Part shown: piece after piece, positions 9,628 through 18,570 of the stretch
Layout: every line of letters starts with the position of its first letter
How positions within the stretch are numbered: position 1 is the first letter of the stretch
Source of the DNA: Deltaproteobacteria bacterium
GTDB taxonomy: Bacteria > Desulfobacterota > Desulfuromonadia > Geobacterales > Pseudopelobacteraceae
Assembly: GCA_021781535.1 (NCBI GenBank)
Contig: JAJXWO010000023.1
Coordinates: 1-62,325, forward strand
Direction of reading: 5' to 3'
Length of the DNA stretch: 62,325 bases
Made by a program: the position numbers and the translations under genes
The notes under the pieces: model-generated
Database searches by the model: none
The model's input: the letters and a program-made list of their open reading frames with translations, nothing else
What the model was told of the DNA's origin: nothing

Positions 9628-10893
9628 CTACGGGACGTTACCAAGATATTCCGTTGTCCATTTCAACACCGGCTGCACAACGCCAGGCTCCTTGCCATAA
9701 TAGGCACCGGGCCTTTCTCTCACGTCAATTATGTCAAATGATACTCGGCTTTCATGTCTATAGATCACGGAGTTTGTATTCTTCACCACCAGCACAACGA
9801 ACCGATGTGAACCACTATTCAACAAGTTGCCGGGGAAAGTGCATACGCAACGAAACAGGCCAGCCGGCATGGAACGATCACCAACCAGGCTGGCGGTAGA
9901 AAGCACAACTATCCCTTCCGCGGTATACAGGTGCAGGGTTATATGCAAATGCGCACCAGCTGCCAGATTCCAGCATTCAACTTCCGCAAGAAAAGGCGTC
10001 TGCATCGTCAGCGGATCAGACAGGATGCCATCCTGGCGACGAACTCGCACCCTGTGAAGCCGCACCATGTCATTACCCGGGGCTTCACAGGCATCATCCC
10101 AAACCTCTTCACACAAATCCATGCTCATTACAGATTTTGCCAGATACTTTTTCACCGTCTCTGCCGCCGGTCCGTCTTCAACAACTTTCCCGCTGTCAAC
10201 CCATATAACCCGCTCGCAGAGGCTATTTACGGCAGTCATATTGTGGCTGATAAAAACTACCGTCCGCCCTCCCTTCGCGGCATCCTCTATCTTACCCAGG
10301 CACTTCTTCTGAAAAGCGGCATCACCCACTGACAGAACTTCATCCACCAGTAGAATCTCTGGTTCAAGATAAGCTGCCACAGCAAAGGCCAGGCGCACAT
10401 ACATACCGCTGGAGTAGCGTTTAACCGGCATATCGATGAATTTTTCAACCTCGGCGAAATCGACAATGGCGTCAAAATGCCGGTGGATCTCGGCTTTGGT
10501 CATGCCGATGATGGCACCGTTCAGAAAGATGTTTTCCCTTCCGGATAACTCCGGATGAAAACCGGTTCCGACCTCCAGCAGGGAGCCTACTCTGCCGTCA
10601 ATCTCCGCCCTGCCGAGAGTCGGTTGCGTGATCCGTGACAGAATTTTCATCAAGGTACTTTTCCCGGCTCCGTTGTGTCCGATAATGCCGACAATCTGAC
10701 CCTGGTCGATTTTGAACGAAACATCCTGCAGTGCCCAGAAAGACGTCGACCCCGACGAACCGCTCCCGTTGCGGCGAAAGACTGAACGCAGGCTGTCCGC
10801 CAGCAGATCGCGGAAAGTGTCGTGGCGTTGTTTGCCAGAGGAGATCAGGTACTGTTTGGATATATTCTCCACACTGATGGCACAATTACTCAT
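9628..10893 (-). CDS. wzt: Polysaccharide ABC exporter ATPase with C-terminal carbohydrate-binding domain
   Basis: A 421-residue ABC ATPase of the O-antigen/teichoic-acid export class. Walker A is GHNGAGKST at 72-80, the signature YSSGMYVRLAFA starts at 160, Walker B is ILLVDE at 180-185 and the switch histidine is in ISHNMT at 217. Residues from about 260 onward form an extra beta-rich domain matching the length and position of the Wzt C-terminal domain that recognises the glycan's terminal modification. The start is supported by AGGAG before the ATG. It pairs with the permease 53 bases upstream. Wzt_C proteins often read a methyl or other cap, which fits the methyltransferase encoded in the same operon. 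Confidence 0.92.
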   Translation of the reverse strand: MSNCAISVENISKQYLISSGKQRHDTFRDLLADSLRSVFRRNGSGSSGSTSFWALQDVSFKIDQGQIVGIIGHNGAGKSTLMKILSRITQPTLGRAEIDGRVGSLLEVGTGFHPELSGRENIFLNGAIIGMTKAEIHRHFDAIVDFAEVEKFIDMPVKRYSSGMYVRLAFAVAAYLEPEILLVDEVLSVGDAAFQKKCLGKIEDAAKGGRTVVFISHNMTAVNSLCERVIWVDSGKVVEDGPAAETVKKYLAKSVMSMDLCEEVWDDACEAPGNDMVRLHRVRVRRQDGILSDPLTMQTPFLAEVECWNLAAGAHLHITLHLYTAEGIVVLSTASLVGDRSMPAGLFRCVCTFPGNLLNSGSHRFVVLVVKNTNSVIYRHESRVSFDIIDVRERPGAYYGKEPGVVQPVLKWTTEYLGNVP

Positions 10894-10946
10894 GAATTCA
10901 CTCCTGCGTTATGACTTTTTGTATAACGACCTGACGTACCATACGT

Positions 10947-11795
10947 TCAGATAATGTCTGCGAAGGTCTGTTCCATCCGCTTGAAATACACCAGGCCGCT
11001 CAGAAGTAAAACTACGACTACTGTCGAACTGACTATCAATACCATCCAGTCCGGTCGGTCGGCGCCAAGAATCGCCCACCTGAAACCTTCAATCACTCCG
11101 ACCATCGGGTTCAGACTGTAGAGCAGACGCCACTTCTCCGGCACTATGCTGACGGGATAGGCGACAGGAGAAGCGTACATCCAGATCTGGATCAGAAAAG
11201 GTATGATGTGGCCAATATCACGGTACTTGACATTGAGTGTCGTCAGCCAGAGTCCCACTGCCAGGGCCGACAGCATGGACAAGGCGACAAAAAGCGGCAG
11301 CGCCAGCAGCCCCCAGGACGGCATGACCCCATACCAGAGCATCATGGCCATCAGGATAATGAATGAGAAAAACAGGTCCACTGCAGGCGATACCGATGCT
11401 GCCAGCGGGATCAGCAAGCGGGGAAAATAAATTTTGGTTATAAGATTGGCGCTGCCCACCAGGCTGCTGCCACTGCGCTGGAGCGCTTGGGAAAAACAAT
11501 TCCAGGGCAGCAGCGCGGCAAAGGCAAAGAGAGGATAGGGCTTCCCATCTGAAGGGATTTTGGCAAAGTGACTGAAAACCAGAGTAAAGATAAGCATGGT
11601 GATCAGGGGCTGCAGCACCGCCCAACAGACGCCGATGGCCGTCTGCTTGTAGCGAATAAGGATATCCCTCCACACCAGGAAATACAGCAATTCCCGATAG
11701 TGCCAGAGGGCAACCAGATCAAGCTGAAAGAGGCCTTTGCTCGGTTGAATGATAAACGGAGGCTTTCTTAATATGTTCTCTGCTGCTAACTCCAT
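10947..11795 (-). CDS. wzm: Polysaccharide ABC exporter permease
   Basis: A 282-residue ABC-2 type integral membrane protein with about six hydrophobic segments and the Wzm/KpsM hallmark near the N-terminus (YFLVWRDILIRYKQTAIGV). The later LNPMVGVIEGFRWAI segment is also typical. The ATG at 11795 is preferred over a GTG three codons upstream, because GGGGTGG then sits as ribosome site. It forms an exporter with the ATPase gene 53 bases downstream and moves lipid-linked glycan across the inner membrane. Confidence 0.92.
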   Translation of the reverse strand: MELAAENILRKPPFIIQPSKGLFQLDLVALWHYRELLYFLVWRDILIRYKQTAIGVCWAVLQPLITMLIFTLVFSHFAKIPSDGKPYPLFAFAALLPWNCFSQALQRSGSSLVGSANLITKIYFPRLLIPLAASVSPAVDLFFSFIILMAMMLWYGVMPSWGLLALPLFVALSMLSALAVGLWLTTLNVKYRDIGHIIPFLIQIWMYASPVAYPVSIVPEKWRLLYSLNPMVGVIEGFRWAILGADRPDWMVLIVSSTVVVVLLLSGLVYFKRMEQTFADII

Positions 11796-11855
11796 ACTGG
11801 CCACCCCGACGTAAAATTATTTAACGGTTCCTTGGCTGGACGTAACGACGAATCT

Positions 11856-12725
11856 TTATATATGCTCGTTGCAATAGTTATGAATATTCACCTTCAGGAT
11901 ATCCGGCACCGTAGAAAACCTGAGATTACTCAGAAGAAATCGTATTTTCAGCTCCATCCGCTGCAGATTGAGATAATGTCTGAAACGCGACTTAAATCCC
12001 GCCCGAATGCGCGGCTGCTGGGGGTCAATTTCCCATGGATGAAAATAGACAATTACCGGCTGCTTTTCCCTGGCATTGATCGATTGGATTGCCTGTGCCA
12101 CCAATGCTGCAGGAAAAAACCTGAGGTATCCGCCACCTGCTATCGGTATGTGAGGCTTCCAGGCTCCTACGTTGAGAGAGAACGTAGATATCGGAAATTC
12201 CTGTATCTTGCCGGCATGCGTTGATATTTCATGGGGAAATCGTTTCCCTCCCGGAATGCCATAGATATCGTGAGTAATCGGAAAGATACTTGAGTCATAA
12301 GAGAACCCTTCTTCCACAAGAACATCCAACGCCCAGAGCGACTTTGTCGTGATTGAATAGCTCGGGGCCCGATACCCTTTCACCGGTTCCCCACAGATGT
12401 TTTCCAGGATTTTTTTTGCCTTTGATACATCCTCCCGGAATTCTTGCGGGGAAAGACGATATATGAGTTGATGCCCATAGCCGTGGCAGGCAATTTCATG
12501 CCCCCGGCGGCGGATCTCTTTTACGAGGGCGGGAAGCCGCTCTGCAATCCAACCCAGCACGAAAAACGTTGCCCGCAATGCAAATTCGTCCAGCATGTCA
12601 AGGATGCGCAGGGTATTGCCCTCAACCCGGAGCGGATATGTATCCCATTCCCATGGCTTGACCTGCTGTTCAAAAGCTGTCACTTGGAAATAGTCTTCAA
12701 CATCTATGGTCAGGGCATTAATCAT
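11856..12725 (-). CDS. XrtA-system-associated polysaccharide deacetylase
   Basis: A 289-residue NodB-domain protein of the type found in PEP-CTERM/exosortase exopolysaccharide loci. MINALTIDVEDYFQV opens the protein and gives the first metal-site Asp pair; HGYGH at 81-85 supplies the metal histidines; YRAPSYSI and a C-terminal VIVYFHPWEID match the subfamily. There is no signal peptide. Its start codon lies 8 bases downstream of the beta-barrel gene's stop, indicating tight co-transcription. The likely role is removal of N-acetyl groups from the growing or exported polysaccharide. Confidence 0.9.
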   Translation of the reverse strand: MINALTIDVEDYFQVTAFEQQVKPWEWDTYPLRVEGNTLRILDMLDEFALRATFFVLGWIAERLPALVKEIRRRGHEIACHGYGHQLIYRLSPQEFREDVSKAKKILENICGEPVKGYRAPSYSITTKSLWALDVLVEEGFSYDSSIFPITHDIYGIPGGKRFPHEISTHAGKIQEFPISTFSLNVGAWKPHIPIAGGGYLRFFPAALVAQAIQSINAREKQPVIVYFHPWEIDPQQPRIRAGFKSRFRHYLNLQRMELKIRFLLSNLRFSTVPDILKVNIHNYCNEHI

Positions 12726-12733
12726 CCAGCACC

Positions 12734-14023
12734 TCAGAATATTTTCTTTATTTCAACCATCGCGCGGTTGACATGCCGGTTGTCATACACAATGCCTGGC
12801 GAATAGTACTCCACGTAAATATATGAGAGCGAGGCGGTCAATTGCTCGGCAAGGAGGTAGCTGAGTCCTGAATTAACCTCCAAGCGCCTGGTGTAACTCC
12901 CCAGTATCGGCTGCTCGTACTTTTCCGCCGTAACGGCAAGGTTACCATTCAATTTCTGGGTTACCTCGTATAGTCCGCGTACCGTTGCACCATATTTCTT
13001 TGTCAGCTGGGAATCTGTTTTGGTCACAACGTACTCGGAATACATCGGGGAAAAACTTACGAAACCTCTGTTTAGGCGCTTCTCGAGGGTGCCGCTGACA
13101 AAGCTTTCCTTCATAATGTTGCGCAGCGGATCTTCATCGTATTTCACACCGGTAATCACCGTGCCGGTAAGCGTATTGAATACATGGGTGATCCCCGCAT
13201 TCCAGGCAACGTTACTAAGGCGCTGGCCACTATCATAACTGGTCCAGGTATTTCCTGCCTGGGCAAAGACAAACGATTTGTCCGTATACTCGTAGCGGAA
13301 GCCACCAAGCGCCTGGTGTTGGCTGATATTATCGATATCAGATGTCTCCCTGGTGAAGGTATAATCGGCGGTCAAACTGAATTTTTTGGACAATTCATAC
13401 GCCACATCCAACGTGGCAACGTGATCAGTTTTGTTGATACCGTTATCGGATGAACCGATAAAGCCGGTGTCAATGAATTGGTAGGCGGCGATACCGGTTG
13501 AGCCGAAATAACGGGTGTCGGTAAATTGGTAGCCGGCCTTAACCTTGATCCTTTCAGTTGGGCGTAACGTAACATACGGCGCAACGGTAACTATATTGCG
13601 GTCCGACTGGTTAAGAAACAGACTTTCGCTTGTCACATCCCGGGTTGCATCCAGCGAAACCCGTTGATATTCATCGCTCACGTCAAGATATATGAAATTT
13701 TCAACAGCGGTCAGGTGCCCTTTCGCACTAAGTGCATGCGTTATCTCATCCTTATGGTTTCCATTGGCATAGTGTCGGTAGTCAAATACATAATTGAGAT
13801 CCGCAGCCAGTACCGGCGCTTTGTAACTCATGGCAATCCCCGGAAGAGCCCGTGTGATGTAATCAGAAATACGGTTGGTGGTAGTCTCGAAAACATTATC
13901 AGTAAACTCCTCGCTGACAGCTAAGGAAGGGTGCAGCTCAAATTCAGCTCCCTGTGCAACAGTTGCTACAGTTGCTACAGAAAAAATACTGAAAAAAATT
14001 GCTCCTCTTAGTAGCTTTGGCAT
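12734..14023 (-). CDS. XrtA-locus outer-membrane beta-barrel protein
   Basis: A 429-residue exported protein. It has a signal peptide (MPKLLRGAIFFSIFS to about residue 28, ending AQG) and then alternating hydrophobic/polar strands characteristic of a beta-barrel, ending in aromatic Phe (AMVEIKKIF). It matches the length and position of the outer-membrane protein family of PEP-CTERM polysaccharide loci. The ATG at 14023 is chosen over a start 12 codons upstream because TGAGGG precedes it and the signal peptide begins there. It may form the outer-membrane route for the glycan together with the Wza-type protein. Confidence 0.8.
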   Translation of the reverse strand: MPKLLRGAIFFSIFSVATVATVAQGAEFELHPSLAVSEEFTDNVFETTTNRISDYITRALPGIAMSYKAPVLAADLNYVFDYRHYANGNHKDEITHALSAKGHLTAVENFIYLDVSDEYQRVSLDATRDVTSESLFLNQSDRNIVTVAPYVTLRPTERIKVKAGYQFTDTRYFGSTGIAAYQFIDTGFIGSSDNGINKTDHVATLDVAYELSKKFSLTADYTFTRETSDIDNISQHQALGGFRYEYTDKSFVFAQAGNTWTSYDSGQRLSNVAWNAGITHVFNTLTGTVITGVKYDEDPLRNIMKESFVSGTLEKRLNRGFVSFSPMYSEYVVTKTDSQLTKKYGATVRGLYEVTQKLNGNLAVTAEKYEQPILGSYTRRLEVNSGLSYLLAEQLTASLSYIYVEYYSPGIVYDNRHVNRAMVEIKKIF

Positions 14024-14084
14024 GGAATCCCTCACATTAACTCTGGTTACGCAGGACAAGTGCGTTTACAACATACATTAAGAA

Positions 14085-15251
14085 TCAAAGCCTGAACATG
14101 CGGCCGAACATATTTCCCATTAAGGATTGCGATGTTTCTTCGGTTGATAATTCGCTTTGTTTTTCTTCCGTGATTTGATTACTTTTAAATATTTTTTGAA
14201 TAAGTGTGCCGGTTTTTTCCTGATGTGACTTCAGTGACTTTTCCAGTTCAGTAATTTTTCCCGTCATTTCTTGAAACATCTTCTGATTGGTTGACTCAGA
14301 TTCTCTTTCCATATTTTCAAGTCGTTCGCTGATACCCTTAATCAGTTCAGAAATCACCGGTTCGGAACGGCCAGACGAGAATTGCGCTTCGCTATCTTTT
14401 ACTTTCATAACGTGTCCATCCGATGACTCACTTCCCCAGTAATGATATTCGAAATCCAGGTCACCGATGATATCCTGCACCAGAGCGGCATCAATCGTCC
14501 TGGTCTCCTCGGCAAACGCGGCCAACAAGATGAAATCACAGATAATATTGATCAGCCGGGGAATTCCCCTGCTATACGTAAATATGATATCGATGGTTTC
14601 CGGGGAAAAGCTGACAGCTTCGCGGTCACCAGCCTTTTCCAGACGATGCAGGATATACAGTTCAATTTCCAATCTATTTAGTGGTTGGATATGGCAGTTG
14701 ATGCTGATTCGCTGACGCAGTTGTACCAGTGTTATCGATGCCAGTGTTGTTCGCAGTTCAGGCTGTCCTACAAGGATAATCTGAAGAAGTTTTGCATTGT
14801 CGGTTTCAAGGTTGGACAGCATCCTGATCTCTTCAAGCAGATCATGGTTCAGGTTCTGAGCCTCATCGATTATCAGAACCGGTTTATTCCCCTTCACGAA
14901 CTGGTCAATCAGGAAGGTATTCAAATCCCTCAGTAGCGTGATCTTGTCTTTGTTCAGGACAGGCAAGCCGAAATCGTCATTGATCATTGCAATCAACTGT
15001 TCTGAATCAACTCGCGTATTAAATATTTTCGAGAGGACAACATCGGTAAGATTTTTTTTAATAAGATTCCGGATGATCGTCGTTTTACCGGAACCTACCT
15101 CACCAGTGAGGAGAATAAAGCCAACCCGTTCCCGGATGCCGTAGTCCAGATAGGAAAGTACTTTTTTGTGCGAACTGCTCATGAACAGGAACTCGGGATC
15201 CGGCAGTAGATCGAATGGTTTTTGTTTTAAATTAAAAAATGCCTCGTACAT
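14085..15251 (-). CDS. XrtA-system-associated AAA ATPase (ExeA/GspA-like)
   Basis: The 388 residues begin MYEAFFNLKQKPFDLLPDPE, the standard opening of ExeA-like ATPases of PEP-CTERM loci. Walker A is GEVGSGKTT at 50-58 and Walker B is PVLIIDEAQN. Arg-rich sensor segments follow (RGIPRLINIICD). The C-terminal 120 residues are highly charged with a probable coiled coil (ERLENMERESESTNQKMFQE). GAGGGG lies seven bases before the ATG. The gene sits between the tyrosine kinase and the outer-membrane barrel. Its exact function in export or sorting is not established. Confidence 0.88.
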   Translation of the reverse strand: MYEAFFNLKQKPFDLLPDPEFLFMSSSHKKVLSYLDYGIRERVGFILLTGEVGSGKTTIIRNLIKKNLTDVVLSKIFNTRVDSEQLIAMINDDFGLPVLNKDKITLLRDLNTFLIDQFVKGNKPVLIIDEAQNLNHDLLEEIRMLSNLETDNAKLLQIILVGQPELRTTLASITLVQLRQRISINCHIQPLNRLEIELYILHRLEKAGDREAVSFSPETIDIIFTYSRGIPRLINIICDFILLAAFAEETRTIDAALVQDIIGDLDFEYHYWGSESSDGHVMKVKDSEAQFSSGRSEPVISELIKGISERLENMERESESTNQKMFQEMTGKITELEKSLKSHQEKTGTLIQKIFKSNQITEEKQSELSTEETSQSLMGNMFGRMFRL

Positions 15252-15301
15252 GAATTATCCCCTCATGGTAGATATGGGATCAGAACTCACTCCTGCACAA
15301 T

Positions 15302-16114
15302 TTACGCATATCCTTCACGGCAATAGTGGTAGCGATCACTGTGAAATTCGGTTTCCGCTTCATTATAAACAATGCCAAGCAGCGGAGTTCCTTTGATGTA
15401 TTCCATCGTTTCCTCGATATTGTGCAACGTGACAAGACCTTCCTTTGCTACCAGCACGATGCCGTCAACAATGGTGCTCAATGAGCGCGTCTCGGCAAAC
15501 GGCAGCACAGGCGGGGTGTCGATGATTACGTAACGGTCGTGGTAGCGGTTCTTTATCTCGAGGAAAAAATCCCGCATCCGTTGCGAGGTAAAGACTTCCG
15601 CGGGATTTGGCACACTGCGGCCGGCAGGAAGAAATGATAGTTTGCCGATTCCGGTGCGTATAAGTGCATCCTTGACATCGACATCGTCCAAAAGGCAATC
15701 GGTAAGACCTGCCGAATTTTCTATCCCCAGATAGCTGTGAATTGTCGGTTTTCTGATATCAGCATCTACCAGCAGAACTGTGTGATCAAATTCCTGGGCC
15801 ATACTCAGGGCGAGATTCAGGGAAGTGAGGCTTTTACCTTCGCCTCCGATGGAACTGGTCAACATCAGCATATTCAGAAAAGCCCCCTCTTTGGTCATTT
15901 TAACGATGACCGATTTCAGTTTGCGGTATTCTTCCGCTGCCTGGGTATTCGGGTCATTTACGGTCACAAGCAGCCGATTTGTCATAGTGATGATCGGTGA
16001 TGTCAGTGGTGGTGGCACATGGATCTTGAGATCAGTTTTTTTTGCTGAAACCTCAGAGATCGATTCGACCCGCAGTTTTGCAGCTTTTTCCAGAGCTTCT
16101 TCTATCCTGCTCAT
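15302..16114 (-). CDS. CpsD/Wzc-type tyrosine autokinase of the exopolysaccharide locus
   Basis: A 270-residue BY-kinase domain without membrane segments. It has N-terminal MSRIEEALEKAAKL, Walker A at about 86-96 (SSIGGEGKSLT), Walker A' VLLVDADIRKP at 113-123, and Walker B YVIIDTPPV. The C-terminal tail carries two tyrosines and a histidine (RYHYCREGYA), a short version of the usual tyrosine cluster. In this class the kinase pairs with the separately encoded chain-length protein, here the upstream neighbour. Autophosphorylation of the tail is known to tune polymer length and export in homologues. Confidence 0.9.
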   Translation of the reverse strand: MSRIEEALEKAAKLRVESISEVSAKKTDLKIHVPPPLTSPIITMTNRLLVTVNDPNTQAAEEYRKLKSVIVKMTKEGAFLNMLMLTSSIGGEGKSLTSLNLALSMAQEFDHTVLLVDADIRKPTIHSYLGIENSAGLTDCLLDDVDVKDALIRTGIGKLSFLPAGRSVPNPAEVFTSQRMRDFFLEIKNRYHDRYVIIDTPPVLPFAETRSLSTIVDGIVLVAKEGLVTLHNIEETMEYIKGTPLLGIVYNEAETEFHSDRYHYCREGYA

Positions 16115-16155
16115 AACATTTCCTTTCAGACCGTGAAATATGCTCAGTATCCAAT

Positions 16156-17655
16156 CTATTTGAGGGTCAGATTCATCAACTGCGTTTTGATGCCGGCATA
16201 ACTGAAAACATCAATAGAGAGAGACCGCATCAACTCAAGGGGAACAGTTGCCAGAATCAGCAAGAAGCACGTTCCTGCAATGCCGTAGAACCAGTAATCT
16301 CTCTTTCGTACCGCCTCTAATTCGATCGGATTTTCGATTGTGGGGACGACCGCCAAAATCTGAATACCTAACGATTTAAGAGACTCGATATTTCGTACAG
16401 ACTGGTCAAGATGATCAAGCAGCACCAGAAATGCAAAGCTGACCACCAGAGCACCAACAATGCCCAAGAAGATTATTTTCACACGCTGCGGACTGTAAGG
16501 TTGAGTCGGAATTACTGCAGGATCTACAATTCTGAAGGTAGTAGCCTTGTCCTGCACCTCCACCTGTTTTGACACTTCTGACTGTCCATATCTGGCCATC
16601 AGTTGCTCATAAAGATTTTTCTGACTGTTTTTCTCCCGTTCCAGTTCGTCAAGTCCAGTCTTGACAGCAGGGATACTTCTAAGCAGGGACTGTTTCGACG
16701 CGATAAAGCGCCGTTGGATATTTTCATTGTCACGCAGAGAATTCAGCTCCATTGAAATATTAACCATTTCCGGTGAGAGAGTATCACCAAGATTGGCTCT
16801 CGAACTACCCGATTTAAGCTGCTGTTTGATGTCTGAAATAGAGTTATTTAGCTCAACAATTTCTGGATGATTATCCGTATAGACAAGGCTCAGTTCCTGG
16901 CGTTTTTTCTCCAGCATTGCCAGCTTTGCCTTAAACGGATCGTTCTTTTTTGCGAGGCTCTGCATGCTTTCAAGCTGGCGACGTTTAAGAGCTATCTCAT
17001 CAAGCTTCTGCTGTGCAAAACCGATTTCGGCAAGCAGAGCTCCTTCATTTTGAGCAAGCACACCTCCATTGTCTCTTTTGTAACTATTTGCCTTGGCTTC
17101 TGCCTCATCAAGCTTTGACTTGATGGTTGTAATCTGTTCCCCAAGAAAATTGGTTGCGCCGTATGACTCTTCCCGTTTTGACGCAATATTCTCCTCGATA
17201 TAGCGGCGAACCAGCGCGTTCACATAGTCTCGGGCAAGACGGGGATTCTCGCTGGTGAACGTTATGGTAAACAACCCTTCATTGTCTTTCAGTTTGATGT
17301 CGGTGTTTTTCTGAAACTCCGCAATCATTTTTTCCAGCTGACCACTGTTTTGTTTGTTGACGTTCAGGTCGAGATCATTAAACACTTTGAGCAATAATGC
17401 CCGGCTTTTCATTGCGTAGGCTAACACCCTCAGCTTGTCCTCAAATGAAGGTGTTATCGCAATCCCCTTGACCAGGTCGCTGATGACGCTCTTTTCGATA
17501 AAGACCGTACTTCTGGCCTCATAGCGTTTTGGAAGAAGATAACTGGTAATGACAACCCCGATCATGATTACAAGGGCAAGTATTACAAACAGATATTTCC
17601 TTTTACTGATCAACTGCAGATATTTTTTGTAGTCAAAATCCTCTGAATTATTCAT
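16156..17655 (-). CDS. XrtA-system chain-length determinant (Wzz family)
   Basis: The 499 residues have Wzz topology: an N-terminal membrane helix at about 21-41 (YLFVILALVIMIGVVITSYL), then a long periplasmic region with coiled-coil stretches. The proline-rich motif IPTQPYSPQRVKI comes just before a second helix (IIFLGIVGALVVSFAFLVLL), and a third hydrophobic segment lies near residue 465. This three-helix form is typical of PEP-CTERM-locus chain-length proteins. A ribosome site GGGGTG precedes the ATG. It works with the following tyrosine kinase and the preceding Wza-type protein to control polymer size. Confidence 0.9.
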   Translation of the reverse strand: MNNSEDFDYKKYLQLISKRKYLFVILALVIMIGVVITSYLLPKRYEARSTVFIEKSVISDLVKGIAITPSFEDKLRVLAYAMKSRALLLKVFNDLDLNVNKQNSGQLEKMIAEFQKNTDIKLKDNEGLFTITFTSENPRLARDYVNALVRRYIEENIASKREESYGATNFLGEQITTIKSKLDEAEAKANSYKRDNGGVLAQNEGALLAEIGFAQQKLDEIALKRRQLESMQSLAKKNDPFKAKLAMLEKKRQELSLVYTDNHPEIVELNNSISDIKQQLKSGSSRANLGDTLSPEMVNISMELNSLRDNENIQRRFIASKQSLLRSIPAVKTGLDELEREKNSQKNLYEQLMARYGQSEVSKQVEVQDKATTFRIVDPAVIPTQPYSPQRVKIIFLGIVGALVVSFAFLVLLDHLDQSVRNIESLKSLGIQILAVVPTIENPIELEAVRKRDYWFYGIAGTCFLLILATVPLELMRSLSIDVFSYAGIKTQLMNLTLK

Positions 17656-17708
17656 GTGTCACCCCGCGACTCATATTTGTGCTTGTGTTTTAGAATTCGC
17701 CGCATCTT

Positions 17709-18512
17709 TTAAAACATGCCTTCCTTGACCACGATGTAATCGTTCGGCTTTAACTTGGAATTCTGACTCAGGTCGCCATCATTCAAAATATCCTTTGCCC
17801 TGACCGGTATAATCACCTCTTTACCACCTTCATTACGCAGGATAGTCGTATCATTCTGCTTGGCAAACTTACTGAATCCCCCGGCCTCGAGGATTGCTTG
17901 CATGACCGTCATTCCATCCCGGTATTCAATAAATTTCGGGGTATTCACCGCTCCAAGAACATAGATACTTTTATCTGTAAGGAGCGGAATATAGATTGAG
18001 TCGTTTGATTCGATGGCAATATCCTCGCTGGTATCGCCGTTAATAAAGAGCTTGTAAAAACCTGCCTTGATCATTTTCCCTTTTCTAAGAACGTATGCTC
18101 TTTTGAGATCGGCATTTGTGACATCGCCCAGGTTACACAACAACTGCAAGAGTGTTGTGCTGCGATTAAGGTCGTACGCCGCTGCTTTGACCCCACCACC
18201 AAAGATATACACCTTGCTGTTGGTGATCTCTCTGACCGTCACCGTAACGTTGGGGCTCTTGACCAACCCCTTGATCTTCTCATCAAGCGACTTTTGCAGT
18301 ACCGGCGGTGTTAAGCCGGATGCTTTTACGTCACCTATCCCGGGAATGGTAATTTTACCGTCCGGTCTCACCTTGACTGACACATTCAGCTCCTTGACCC
18401 CCCAGACAAACACATCAAGAACATCTCCCTCCCCGATGACATAATCACCAGCCTGAGACAATGAGGGGAACAGAATTAATCCTATACATGTCATCATCAG
18501 CCATTTTTTCAT
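17709..18512 (-). CDS. Wza-type polysaccharide export protein, XrtA locus
   Basis: A 267-residue exported protein. It has a signal peptide (about 1-21, LFPSLSQAGDYVIGEGD), a polysaccharide-export (Poly_export) domain with GDVLDVFVWGVKELNV, and two SLBB-type beta-grasp domains (VYIFGGGVKAAAYDL and IYVLGAVNTPKFIEY). There is no lipobox cysteine, unlike E. coli Wza. AAGGAG precedes the ATG. It probably forms the periplasmic or outer-membrane channel of this exporter. Confidence 0.92.
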   Translation of the reverse strand: MKKWLMMTCIGLILFPSLSQAGDYVIGEGDVLDVFVWGVKELNVSVKVRPDGKITIPGIGDVKASGLTPPVLQKSLDEKIKGLVKSPNVTVTVREITNSKVYIFGGGVKAAAYDLNRSTTLLQLLCNLGDVTNADLKRAYVLRKGKMIKAGFYKLFINGDTSEDIAIESNDSIYIPLLTDKSIYVLGAVNTPKFIEYRDGMTVMQAILEAGGFSKFAKQNDTTILRNEGGKEVIIPVRAKDILNDGDLSQNSKLKPNDYIVVKEGMF

Positions 18513-18570
18513 TTTGATCTCCTTCGTAATCCGATCCTCTATCGGTGAATTGTTGAATTTCGGTGCGAAA